A DNA stretch of 64,000 nt from Haliclystus octoradiatus. Lineage: Eukaryota; Cnidaria; Staurozoa; Stauromedusae; Haliclystidae. The position numbers and the translations under genes were made by a program. Of this stretch, positions 49,101-56,100 are shown one piece after another (the stretch's first letter is position 1; every line of letters starts with the position of its first letter). The notes beneath the pieces were generated by a model. That model was not told the origin of the DNA and ran no database searches. It was given only the letters and a program-made list of their open reading frames with translations. The stretch lies in NCBI GenBank assembly GCA_916610825.1, contig OU744446.1, forward strand, positions 13,450,538 through 13,514,537. Reading direction: 5' to 3'.

Positions 49101-49862
49101 TCTGGCACACTTTTCAACCTTAAATTTTATTAGGCCCTCACTGGAGCGCCGCGCGGAAATGAGGGTTGTGATGGAGTGAGGCTATTGCACGGCTTTAACC
49201 TCCATTATGGGATCGCGGTAAAATGTGAACATTTATGAAATTTATGTGAAAAGTATGAACGTACGCAAGTACGCAGTTTACAGACAGCGCAATATCCGGG
49301 ATATACACTTTAAATTTGTCATTCTCATTGTCAGTGAAAGAAAACTGCAAACGCTACCTAAATCTAGTCCTACAAGAGCCATAATTACACCTTCAACAAA
49401 TTATTAATATCGTGAAAAGTGGCGAGGGCGAGGGTCAAACTAAGTACTAAGGTGTTAAGTCAAACTGTGTGATAGGCATTAGGCACAGTGATTTGCCATG
49501 AAATGATACAGCTTAAGGCCCGAGCAAACGGTCCAACTTTGTTGTTTCGACTTTGTTGGATGCCAAAGTCAAACGTTGTTGGATGCGTGGGCAAACGACA
49601 TTTCGACTCTAGCATGGGCTAACGATACAACTTTGTTGGTTCGACAAAGTCGAACAGAGTCGAAACGACAAAGTTGGATCGTTTGCTCGGGCCTTTAGTT
49701 GCAAAACTGCCTTTTTCACTCATTGGTACAGCTTAGTGTTTGAAATGCAGCTACAAATATTAAGAATTCATCAAATAGATATGAATTGTGTGAATTATAG
49801 CCAGACATTGAAGTATTACAAACAGTAAAAGTTGATGATTTCAATCCTTACCTGACCGCCAT
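25064..49862 (-). CDS. DSCC1: DSCC1 (Dcc1), sister chromatid cohesion / CTF18-RFC subunit, complete
   Basis: Thirteen exons reconstructed on the minus strand: 49862-49852, 47030-46872, 41409-41279, 39503-39472, 38604-38479, 36772-36682, 35963-35825, 34302-34247, 32893-32811, 30057-29980, 28963-28878, 26959-26897, 25175-25064. All junctions are GT..AG with matching phases; the sum is 1167 nt, or 388 codons plus stop, close to human DSCC1 (about 393). Matches to recalled DSCC1 run end to end: IRGAPNDEAVLC, KDTSNVLLLVP, ASEKEI, GHWRLLDPDY, EVIYQLLEDEVCRFC, WKETVPEGM, RTRSQWQYDDIEPYI, LLLKYTR. Role (family knowledge): with CTF8 it binds the CTF18 alternative clamp loader, which loads PCNA and supports cohesion and fork function in the nucleus; the C-terminal half consists of winged-helix domains. 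The ATG at 49862 has A at -3 and G at +4. The introns host most of the mobile DNA in this window, but no exon is disrupted. Confidence 0.96.
25794..26003. mobile_element. TTCATGAAC-rich MITE copy
   Basis: Opens CTCCTGTGAAAACAGTTCAG and closes with TTGTTGCAAGGGAAA; inner GAACTGTTTATGAA and GTTCATGAATTC words. Lies in the last DSCC1 intron. Confidence 0.6.
26038..26066 (+). repeat. (CAT)n microsatellite
   Basis: About nine CAT triplets in DSCC1 intron 12. Confidence 0.9.
26897..26959 (-). CDS. DSCC1: DSCC1 exon 12
   Basis: A 63-bp exon, phase 2 to 2 (TGTTTCAG acceptor, ATCAG|GTATGT donor), encoding FDILFRTRSQWQYDDIEPYI. It matches the FSLREKWTEEDIAPYI block. Confidence 0.94.
27098..27255. mobile_element. 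TTCATGAAC-rich MITE copy, best preserved ends
   Basis: CCCCTGCGAAAAAAAGTTC at the left and ATTTTTTTCACAGGGG at the right; between them a run of GTTCATGAACTGTTCATGA units on both strands. Confidence 0.75.
27350..27512. repeat. Short copy of the CAGGGTCCG hAT-MITE family
   Basis: Inverted ends GGTCCGACAAAAGC and TTTTCCCGGACCCTG bracket inner words GGAATCCTGGAATCC and CTAGGATTCTAG. Confidence 0.55.
27631..27772. repeat. Perfect-looking hairpin, 140 bp
   Basis: TGTTTGTATTCATATTTAC on the left pairs with its reverse complement on the right; the arms run through AAATGTTGGGAGACAC and AAAATCACG to a short GC-rich turn. Probably a foldback MITE. Confidence 0.8.
27786..28814. repeat. Giant foldback, two arms of about 500 bp
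   Basis: The left arm 27786-28287 and right arm 28312-28814 are reverse complements with scattered mismatches, around a 24-bp loop. Paired blocks include TTCATGAATTCACAATTTAA, CAAAGAGAATCCCACAAC, CATGTTTTACCCTAGG and CAATCAGAT. No coding frame. Confidence 0.88.
28878..28963 (-). CDS. DSCC1: DSCC1 exon 11
   Basis: An 86-bp exon, phase 0 to 2 (TTGAATAG acceptor, TCCAG|GTATGC donor), encoding GIALSEQFSSPPVIWYFP and a Ser-rich tail. A very long foldback begins 64 bp into the following intron. Confidence 0.92.
29980..30057 (-). CDS. DSCC1: DSCC1 exon 10
   Basis: A 78-bp phase 0-0 exon (TTATAG acceptor, CTGAAT|GTAATA donor, slightly weak) encoding FHYHEFMDAWKETVPEGM. It matches the FQEVWQQSVPEGM block of the human protein. 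Confidence 0.92.
30058..32810. other. DSCC1 intron 9
   Basis: 2.75 kb, AT-rich, with the inverted 6460-type repeat near 30138-30220 and scattered TTCATGAA words (30415-30660). No exon seen. Confidence 0.55.
32811..32893 (-). CDS. DSCC1: DSCC1 exon 9
   Basis: An 83-bp exon, phase 1 to 0 (TTTTAAG acceptor, AAAG|GTATGT donor), encoding TGEVIYQLLEDEVCRFC and LLRPAGK. Confidence 0.93.
32991..33069. repeat. Hairpin, 79 bp
   Basis: AATAGAGGAGTCAAAGACT ... AGTCTTTGACTCCTCTATT, with inner TGTGTAG and ATTTTTCTA pairing. Probably a foldback MITE. Lies in DSCC1 intron 8. Confidence 0.8.
33147..33322. mobile_element. pogo/Tigger-like MITE, TA target duplication, copy 1
   Basis: Ends CAGTCAAACCTGTTATAAC and TATACAGGTTTAACTG between TA dinucleotides; inner TCACCTCTATA, GTGGTCA repeats. 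176 bp. Same element, inverted, at 60459-60635. Lies in DSCC1 intron 8. Confidence 0.8.
33427..33540. repeat. Inverted repeat, arms about 45 bp
   Basis: GAATTCTC, CTCTGAGTTTCACGCCATAGGC pairs (imperfect) with GCCTATGGTGTGAAACTC, GAGAATTC around about 25 bp. MITE-like. Confidence 0.7.
33599..33830. repeat. Long TTCATGAACAG array (MITE core)
   Basis: About 15 copies of AACAGTTCATG or its reverse complement, forming nested palindromes; left edge CATGTGGAAAACAGTTC resembles the family end. Confidence 0.7.
34247..34302 (-). CDS. DSCC1: DSCC1 exon 8
   Basis: A 56-bp exon, phase 2 to 1 (TTAACAG acceptor, GAGG|GTATGT donor), encoding FIVSHCLKSLGKAIHTEE. It aligns with the EHCLKCYG segment of human DSCC1 and fills the phase gap between its neighbours. 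Confidence 0.9.
34303..35824. other. DSCC1 intron 7
   Basis: No element with defined ends. A CACCAACCAAGCACC word near 35690 is the reverse complement of one at about 39818-39832 in intron 4, so both mark an old dispersed repeat. Confidence 0.45.
35825..35963 (-). CDS. DSCC1: DSCC1 exon 7
   Basis: A 139-bp exon, phase 1 to 2 (TTTATAG acceptor, CCAAG|GTAAAA donor), encoding GHWRLLDPDYYSDV and EEMGWSYLEVPINEC, the start of the winged-helix half. Confidence 0.94.
36682..36772 (-). CDS. DSCC1: DSCC1 exon 6
   Basis: A 91-bp exon, phase 0 to 1 (ATGTTAG acceptor, AAAG|GTGAGT donor). FTMRELLNHVQASEKEI...LNAIKVK matches the DSCC1 segment preceding the G(Y/H)WR motif. Confidence 0.94.
37693..37862. 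mobile_element. TTCATGAAC-rich MITE copy
   Basis: Starts ACCCCTGTGAAAACAGTTC, then palindromic TTCATGAACTGTTCATG units with TTAACGTTCATG; the right end is eroded. Lies in DSCC1 intron 6. Confidence 0.6.
38285..38473. mobile_element. MITE with ACCCGCTTAAG ends, adjacent to DSCC1 exon 5 donor
   Basis: Inverted ends TACAATATAACCCGCTTAAG and GCTTAAGCGGGTTCCACTGTA; inner GCAGTTATCCGAA repeats. Its right end lies about 5 bp inside the intron after DSCC1 exon 5 (exon ends at 38479). Confidence 0.8.
38479..38604 (-). CDS. DSCC1: DSCC1 exon 5
   Basis: A 126-bp phase 0-0 exon (TTATTAG acceptor, AAAAG|GTGAAT donor) encoding ANGYLTSYYELKKINPRIEKL and a Glu-rich tail. A MITE starts about 5 bp inside the following intron. 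Confidence 0.94.
38875..38960 (+). repeat. tRNA-derived sequence (SINE head or tRNA pseudogene)
   Basis: TTAGAGCACTGGAC (38911-38924), CAATCAGA and TGTTCGACTC (38944-38953) have the spacing of a tRNA D-loop end, anticodon arm and T-arm (box B). The 5' D-arm is decayed. No intact cloverleaf. Lies in DSCC1 intron 4. Confidence 0.5.
39472..39503 (-). CDS. DSCC1: DSCC1 exon 4, 32-nt microexon
   Basis: A 32-nt exon (TTCTTTAG acceptor, TACAG|GTAGGC donor) encoding DVCFEDLIKLQ across the junction. It is short, but required by phase: it converts phase 1 (exon 3) to phase 0 (exon 5). Confidence 0.85.
40337..41162. mobile_element. DNA-transposon-like element with AGTCAATATCGCATAATAC ends
   Basis: Inverted ends AGTCAATATCGCATAATAC and GTATTATGCGATATTGACT (imperfect) bracket 826 bp; the right part has repeated AACG(T/C)ATTGTNCGATAA words. 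No target duplication recognised and no coding frame. Lies in DSCC1 intron 3. Confidence 0.65.
41279..41409 (-). CDS. DSCC1: DSCC1 exon 3
   Basis: A 131-bp exon, phase 2 to 1 (GAAATAG acceptor, AATG|GTAAGT donor). It carries the most recognisable part: ITIRGAPNDEAVLC, CTYDVK and KDTSNVLLLVPDL. Confidence 0.96.
41574..41661 (+). repeat. 5' LTR of Gypsy element 1
   Basis: An 88-bp terminal repeat starting TGTAATGATATGTAAC and ending CTTCTCACA. Exceptionally short for an LTR. Contains AATAAA. Confidence 0.93.
41755..43608 (+). pseudogene. gag-protease-RT start of Gypsy element 1 (interrupted)
   Basis: Starts MPLPTKADLELENAEL (coiled-coil-like), is broken by TAA at 41911, and resumes in the same frame as MMEQQQQQQ. 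The capsid-like region is about 42060-42560. A CCHC knuckle CNNCQKIGHFTKVC follows a less regular first knuckle (about 42670-42780). The protease motif DTGAQ is near 42955. The RT N-terminus with HPLVVIPKPNGKLRLCVDL ends at TGA 43606-43608, where the reading frame changes. Confidence 0.85.
43587..44700 (+). pseudogene. RT-RNase H part of Gypsy element 1 (frameshifted, stops)
   Basis: RT continues in another frame: FTTMDAKHGYWQLEL, MGFIASGD, and VVDDIL where YxDD is expected. This segment ends at a stop near 44213. A further part shows the RNase H start (LETDAS, about 44320), a TGA near 44387 and the RNase H D motif TDHRPLIP; the last frame ends at 44700. A broken copy. Confidence 0.85.
44701..45400. 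other. Foreign or rearranged segment replacing the integrase core of Gypsy element 1
   Basis: About 0.7 kb of AT-rich DNA with no reading frame sits where the integrase HHCC and DDE domains should be. It contains ATTCGATT-type words near both ends (44732 and 45243). The origin is not recognised; insertion with deletion is the likeliest history. Confidence 0.55.
45400..46002 (+). pseudogene. Integrase C-terminal part of Gypsy element 1
   Basis: An open frame with SAVKSIKSLV, LLELRNTPRADGRSP, QILYGHQLR, INIGD-like (LNIGDTVLIQDPRTKRW) and WRNRRFLRQ, followed by a Thr-rich basic tail ending at TAA. This is the end of the integrase catalytic domain plus the GPY/F-like C-terminal module. The upstream catalytic residues are missing. 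Confidence 0.85.
46171..46258 (+). repeat. 3' LTR of Gypsy element 1
   Basis: Same 88 bp as the 5' LTR apart from A to G in the ATGTAGCACC block. Preceded by the purine tract AGAGGGAGG. Confidence 0.93.
46259..46425. mobile_element. Second, eroded copy of the ACCCGCTTAAG MITE
   Basis: Begins ACAGTGTAACCTACTTAAG directly after the right LTR of Gypsy element 1 and shares GCAGTTATCC, TTTAGCAAAGACATGACTAC and AATAAGCGGG with the copy at 38285-38473. The right end is degraded. The LTR element inserted in its terminal repeat. Confidence 0.7.
46617..46812. mobile_element. TTCATGAAC-rich MITE copy
   Basis: CCCCTGCGTAAAAAATC at the left, TTTTTTTGCAGGGG at the right, with dense GTTCATGAACAGTTCATGAA units. 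Ends 59 bp from DSCC1 exon 2. Confidence 0.7.
46872..47030 (-). CDS. DSCC1: DSCC1 exon 2
   Basis: A 159-bp exon, phase 2 to 2 (TATGCAG acceptor, GATAA|GTAAGT donor), encoding NIETINEIADIAG...DLKLLEISGDVLESLKSG. It corresponds to the N-terminal DSCC1 segment ending just before the IRG motif. Confidence 0.93.
47240..47522. repeat. Degenerate TTCATGAAC array
   Basis: Repeated TTCATGAATNGTTCATG, GAAAAACAGGCCATNTAAC and GAACTGTTC words; no clear ends. Lies in DSCC1 intron 1. Confidence 0.55.
48358..49184. mobile_element. MULE-like foldback element, 9-bp target duplication
   Basis: Inverted terminal repeats of more than 100 bp (TAGCCTCATTCCATCAC, TTTCCGCGCGGCGCTCCAG, AAGTGTGCCAGAAACC and their reverse complements) flanked by TTGCACGGC on both sides (48349-48357, 49185-49193). 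Long inverted ends plus a 9-bp duplication are the hallmark of Mutator-like elements. The core has two short overlapping frames of about 70 codons and no transposase. It lies in DSCC1 intron 1. Confidence 0.85.
49516..49694. mobile_element. PIF/Harbinger-like MITE, TTA target duplication
   Basis: Near-palindromic 179 bp: AGGCCCGAGCAAACG...CGTTTGCTCGGGCCT with inner TCCAACTTTGT/ACAAAGTTGGA, flanked by TTA on both sides. Lies in DSCC1 intron 1, about 160 bp inside the first splice site. Confidence 0.8.
49852..49862 (-). CDS. DSCC1: DSCC1 exon 1 (11 coding nt)
   Basis: ATG GCG GTC AG then GTAAGG: three codons plus two bases, phase 2, which fits the phase-2 entry of exon 2. Another ATG 13 nt upstream (49875) is out of frame with exon 2. 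Confidence 0.85.
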
Positions 49863-50083
49863 GTTTTCCCGCCATTGGATTCACAGACTAGACTTACTAT
49901 CCACCAGTCTACATCCGGTTATATATTTCACGTGTCAGAAACCATTTTATTTTATATTTTATTCCATCGAAGTATTGTACAGAATTTTTTAGGCTGGACA
50001 GTTGGGTGTTGGCTAGTATATTGATTGCATTTTTTGCTTTTCAACTTTATCATCGATTTCAAGGCAAAAGATCACGAAGAAAA
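49863..50083. promoter_or_regulatory. Divergent DSCC1/ENDOU promoter and 5' leaders
   Basis: Only 221 bp separate the DSCC1 ATG (minus) from the inferred ENDOU ATG (plus), so both leaders and core promoters must lie here. Visible elements: CACGTG E-box at 49929-49934, a TATATAT stretch at about 49918-49926, and an AT-rich core. No CpG island is evident. Whether transcription is truly bidirectional is inference from spacing. Confidence 0.65.
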
Positions 50084-50100
50084 ATGTCAAAACATAGAGA
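50084..50100 (+). CDS. ENDOU: ENDOU exon 1 (17 coding nt, inferred)
   Basis: ATG preceded by A-rich sequence with A at -3, encoding MSKHR plus GA, followed by a perfect GTGAGT donor. Phase 2 matches the acceptor of exon 2, giving MSKHREEPTVDEEL, the right length for an XendoU N-terminus. If correct, intron 1 is about 12.1 kb. Confidence 0.75.
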
Positions 50101-53100
50101 GTGAGTTTTCATTTAATATTTTTCCATCATTTTACTGTAGCATATCCATACCGTTCAGCCTGCTCGCATGTTGGTTAGGTTAGTAATAGTCCAACAACAA
50201 ATGCTAGCTAGGGTCAAATAGACGCATGATGTGATTTACAGTACATTCTAAATTTCAAATAAAAGGCAGGGGTTTGAAAAACTTTCATGAAGAAGATATT
50301 TACTCAAATAATAATAATTAATTCATATGCCAAAAACCATTATATATTAACATAGATTACAGATGTCTAATTATCCAGGATAATTATTTTCTTGATATTT
50401 AGTGTTAACTTCGTCCTCGTGCAATTTATTAGCATTCTTTATTATATTAACTTTATTATTATACACAACCATGCAGACATATTATGTTTTTATTATAATC
50501 ATTAGTTAAATTTATATTCACATTTACATTCAAATATTGCCAACATAGCTAACTTAATTACAACATAAAAATATTGGTAGAGTAATATTTACAATAGAAC
50601 ACGTTTTGTATACACGCGCAAAACCACATTAACATTATACCTTAGGCATATAACTTTTATATAAATATATTTATTTTTATACTACTAATCAATGTTCACA
50701 ATGTACTCTGTATAAGACAGATACATTATCATCTTTATAATTATTGTTATAATTATTTATCATACAACGAAATATATCATCGGAACATTCATAAAGTGGT
50801 GTATTTCATGTCTCACTGAAGTTTCTGTAAGTACAGTTATTTATGTTGATTCAAACCTATACCAGACAAGTAAATTGACAGTCATTCTATTACACGGGAT
50901 AGTTCACAATTTCACTATACAGTCCTCTATCCAATCATCTCAATTCATCTGAATCCCGCTGTAATATTGGTCCGTCGAACCGGAGTAGCATTCTCAATTT
51001 ACTATGTCTGAATTCGATACTGATCCAATTGCCACATCATCCGAAGATGCAAACACAGATCAATTAGAAGTTGATAGTACAGATACAGTAGCACAAACAG
51101 ATCATTCCATTAGACCCAGAATAGATGCCATCAATTACAAGCGAAGTAGAGGTGGGAAACTAGCCCATTTCACGAAAACGGCAACATTAGCCAAATCAAT
51201 TTTGGAACAAAATCCAAACACACGTCTACTGAAGTCATACAGAATAAAGCTTCAGACCATCTTTCATGAAGTTGTTACCGCCAATGAAATTGTTTTGTCA
51301 CAAGCCAAGACAGAGCAAGAATTAGCAGAGAGTTATGAGTGGTTATCGAACATTGAACTCAAGTACGAAATAATTATCTGTGAAATAGATGATTATTTAG
51401 AAGAACACACCATAGCCAATCAATCACAAGTTAAGTTAGAAGGACAACCACAAACCTCATTAGAAGAAGACCCTTTATTAAGGACACAACAAGAACATAC
51501 CACACCTCAAGTTAGCCCTGTAAGAAAATTAGACTCACAATTAATTAACAATCAAGAAAACAAAAATATTGCGCGAGAAAAATCGAGCCTTGCCATAGAC
51601 GCGTGGATTGATAAACTCACGGCAAGTGAAGTAAGCGCAAATTTTACTGAAAATTCAGATGCACAATGGGGTGACACGCTTGTTTCATTGACGCTAAAAT
51701 TAAAAGATTTTAATGGCGACGCATTTGAATATCAAGATTTTGTCAATTCGTTCAAACACCAAGTACACGATAGAAAAACACTTTCACCAGACACAAAAAT
51801 GACGCATTTACTAAACCATTTAAAAGGCCCAGTAAAACTAGCGGTCGATGGTTTACCACACAACAGTGATGGCTATGTCGAAGCCTTACAAATAATAAAA
51901 GAAATGTTTGGGAACAGAGTTTTAATATCAAGAGCATACATAAACAGAGTTACAAAAGGAAATATAATTTCAAACGATGCAGAGGAAATTAGAGAATTCT
52001 ATTATCATTTAAATTCATGTTCATCAGCATTAAAACAATTGGACTATTATTCTGATATTAATTCACAGCCGTCGTTAATTGCTATTGCTGAACGTTTACC
52101 TAAAAGCATTCAATTTCGTTGGAAAAGAAAAATCGTCGATATTAGAGCAGACAAAAAAGAGCCAGACGTCTTACAATTATTAAAATTTATTAAAAAAGAA
52201 ATGTTAGCCGCTACAGACGCTGTTTGGGGAAATTTGGGAATTACAGACAACAAATGTCAATCAATTCAAAATTCATTCAAAACAAACAATGCTAAGAAAA
52301 TCGTAATCAACACAACAAATACAAGCTACAATCAAAATACAAAACAATGTTGCTTTGTTTGTAAAGACAATCACAATATTTGGAATTGCACAGATTTCCA
52401 AAATAAGTCGATAGAACAACGCCGTAAGACTATTGCAGATTCCTCGTTATGTTTCAACTGTTTCAGAAAAGGACACATCGCAAGTACATGCAACTCAAAA
52501 TATAAATGCAAAACATGTAACAGTTCACATCATACACTTTTACATTATGAAAAACCAACATCATCAGTTCCTATTTCGGACGTTACAGAACACCAGCAAC
52601 AACAAAATGAAAGCGCCTCTGCGTCATCTGCGGTTGTTACAACAACTAGTTCTTACAACGAAACTTACGAAAGTAATTTATATTTACAAGTATTACCTGT
52701 TAGACTACATGGTCCGAAAGGCGCATTAGAAACATTAGCATTACTTGATACAGGAAGTCAAGCAACCTTAGTAAATAAAAGCCTAGCTGATAAGATAGGA
52801 TTGGAAGGAACTCAAGAAAAACTAGACATTATGACAGTATCGGGCAGAAATAACATACAAGCAAACAAAGTTAAATTAGAAATTAGCAATCCAGAGGAGC
52901 TACTAAAGTTCGAAATAGGTGAAGCCTGGTCCGTAGAAAATTTATGTTTACCTCCAATGCCTATTCCTTCTAATAAAGAATTATCAAACTATGCCCATCT
53001 CAAAGATATACATATACCTATTATACACAATATTAAGGAAATTGGTTTATTGATCGGAGCCAACGAACCTGATTTATTAATCCCATTAGAATGCCGTAAA

Positions 53101-56100
53101 GGAAAAAGTAAAGAACCTTATGCGCTTAAGACCCCATTAGGATGGACATTATTTGGGGGGCACAAATCACAAGCTGGTATATCAATATACACAACAATGC
53201 ATTCCCAATCTACCTCGGAAAAAAGTCAATCTACAAATACCGATGCAGAAAAAACGATTCAAGATAACACGCAAAATGCTATTATTAAAACTAAATCTAA
53301 CAACAAACATTGCAAAGCTGAATCACTTAGGAATAAGTTACATAATGTAGATTCAAAAGATGGACAGATTTCCAAAGCTCATACCAAGGACATAATTAAT
53401 ATTAATTATCATGCAAACAAACTAAAACGATTAACATATTATGATTTATTTGTTTTACCGGTTACCACAAATGACAATAAAACTAGGGGTATTCAACACA
53501 GAAGATGTCTACCAACTACTCCGCAAGTCAAGAAGAAGATCACAACTCATCCTGAAGTGAATATCTTGTCCGTGGTCACTGGCCTTCAGTCCTGTTCACA
53601 ACGTACCAACCTGGAGATGTCGTCCGTCAACCAACAACCAAACATTGACAATCATTGTTCAAACGTACCATGCCAAAGAGTGTCATGTCCAATCGCTCAA
53701 TCCAAAACAAAACCATAGTTCACTATCACTCGTCCTACAGTTAAGCTCTGCCTATTAGAGGCTCATCAGTGACAACTTACACTCGTCGTCACGGGGGGAC
53801 TATGTTAACTTCGTCCTCGTGCAATTTATTAGCATTCTTTATTATATTAACTTTATTATTATACACAACCATGCAGACATATTATGTTTTTATTATAATC
53901 ATTAGTTAAATTTATATTCACATTTACATTCAAATATTGCCAACATAGCTAACTTAATTACAACATAAAAATATTGGTAGAGTAATATTTACAATAGAAC
54001 ACGTTTTGTATACACGCGCAAAACCACATTAACATTATACCTTAGGCATATAACTTTTATATAAATATATTTATTTTTATACTACTAATCAATGTTCACA
54101 ATGTACTCTGTATAAGACAGATACATTATCATCTTTATAATTATTGTTATAATTATTTATCATACAACGAAATATATCATCGGAACATTCATAAAGTGGT
54201 GTATTTCATGTCTCACTGAAGTTTCTGTAAGTACAGTTATTTATGTTGATTCAAACCTATACCAGACAAGTAAATTGACAGTCATTCTATTACACGGGAT
54301 AGTTCACAATTTCACTATACAGTCCTCTATCCAATCATCTCAATTCATCTGAATCCCGCTGTAATATTTAGAATTGAATCAAGGATAATGATTTTAAGTA
54401 AGCATGCAAACATCATAGGCACGGACATGTCGTAATGGACCCTATGATGCCTATTTGTTACTGGGTTAATTTAAACAACAGAAGTAAACATTAATAAATG
54501 TTTCACCCATGTGGATATTGTACTCTTAAAATGCAACACCTACAGTGTAAATAGGCTTCAGTTAAAACAGTACATATTCTCTTTCGTTACGCGAAATGAA
54601 AAATCGAAAAGAGCCACTCCTCTAGAAATAGAGGAGGAGTACGGGTGCCTTTGGTAGGGCGACACCGTCCAAATTACTTACTACATGTATTATGTTTATG
54701 TGTGTGAACTGTTAACCAGCAAAGTGAGGAAGTTAACCAGCCTACCCGAGTTACTCGCATTAGGAGACCAGGTTACCCTAGTAACCGGGTTCATTTTTGC
54801 CTTGTAACACAAATATGTAGACGAAAAACTCAGGATGTCTTTGCCTTAACAATTGAAATCGATTATAAAGTTAAAAAGCAAAAAATGCAATCAATATACC
54901 AGCCAATGCCCAATATATACGTTACTTCGATGGAATAAAAATAAAATGGTTTCTGGAGGCTACGTCATAATTATAGAAATAGATTTAGACATTTCGCAAT
55001 AGACATGTGATCAATGTAATATATAGTCTTGTGTTATTAGAAAAATACATATTGAAAGTAAGCAAGTGTGTTATCTTGACTACGAATCTTATGAATATAG
55101 ATATACTCAAAGGAGTAGCTTACATGGCGCAGTTGATATATTAATTTAGTACTACTTTATTATTTACCGTTTATTATTTTACAAAATCGTAAATCCTACC
55201 GTTCGTTATAACATGGCTAGTAAAGCACCGACCAAAGCTGAATTGGAAGCTGAGGTTGAACGTCTTAATAACGCATTGGCTAGTCAACGTCAACAAGCAG
55301 GAGAAAATCCCATGTATGAGTTATTAAAAGTGGTCACTATGCAGCAACAACAAATGCAAGAAGCCATGCTGCTTCAGCAAAAATCGATTTTGAGACTTGT
55401 TTTTGAGACTTGTTTTTGAGACTTGTCAAAACTATGAGTCCAGCCGCGTTGTTGATGATCAGCTCGGCGAGAAGCCAATTAACGCCTTCAAAAAGTCGAC
55501 GTATAAATCACAAAAGCGGTCGCCAGCCAAGCATGGCGGTCAAAACAAAGCCTCAAAAAGCGATGAATGCCGTCGTTGCGGAAAAACGCACGGAAAAGAC
55601 GATTGTCCGGCGAAAAACTTAGAATGTACCCGTTGCCACAAAAAGGGACATTTAGAAAAATTTTGCTTTACCAAAGTAAAAGCTGAAAACTGCATTCAAT
55701 TATCCCAAATATGCACAAGCAAAAATTTAATTCCATTAAAAACAAAACATCAAGCTGTCACCAAACCTGTTAATTGGCTAGCAGACACAGGGGCTGGCTG
55801 TGATGCTATGGGGCTCACTGATCTCTATAAACTTATGGGGAATAATAATGTAACATTAACAAGAGATGAAGAAACTCTGGTTGGTCCAAGTGGGTCTACT
55901 TTAGAATCTCATGGGTGTGTGAAAATGACCCTCTATCATAATACTAAGTCATACACAGCCCTGGTACATATATTAGACAATGCCAACCACCCCCTGCTAA
56001 GCAGACAAGGGTGTATTACACTAGGCCTGATAAATGAAGACTGGCCCAACAATATAAGTGTACAATCATTGTCAGTATCTCATCCATTATCATCAAATGC

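Larger units (their letters stand above)
50403..54366 (+). mobile_element. BEL/Pao LTR retrotransposon, gag-protease only
   Basis: LTRs at 50403-50966 and 53803-54366 (564 bp each, no difference seen by eye), with a 5-bp target duplication TTTAG (50398-50402 and 54367-54371). A TGGTCCGTCGAACC primer-site-like word follows the left LTR, and a G-rich tract (CGGGGGG) precedes the right. The body holds one intact 904-codon ORF and no RT, RNase H or integrase. It lies in ENDOU intron 1, sense orientation. Confidence 0.93.

Noticed and set aside
49852-49875. DSCC1 starting at the upstream ATG (MAGKHGGQ)
   Set aside because: This frame is out of phase with exon 2. The downstream ATG gives phase 2, a better context and a length that fits the family.
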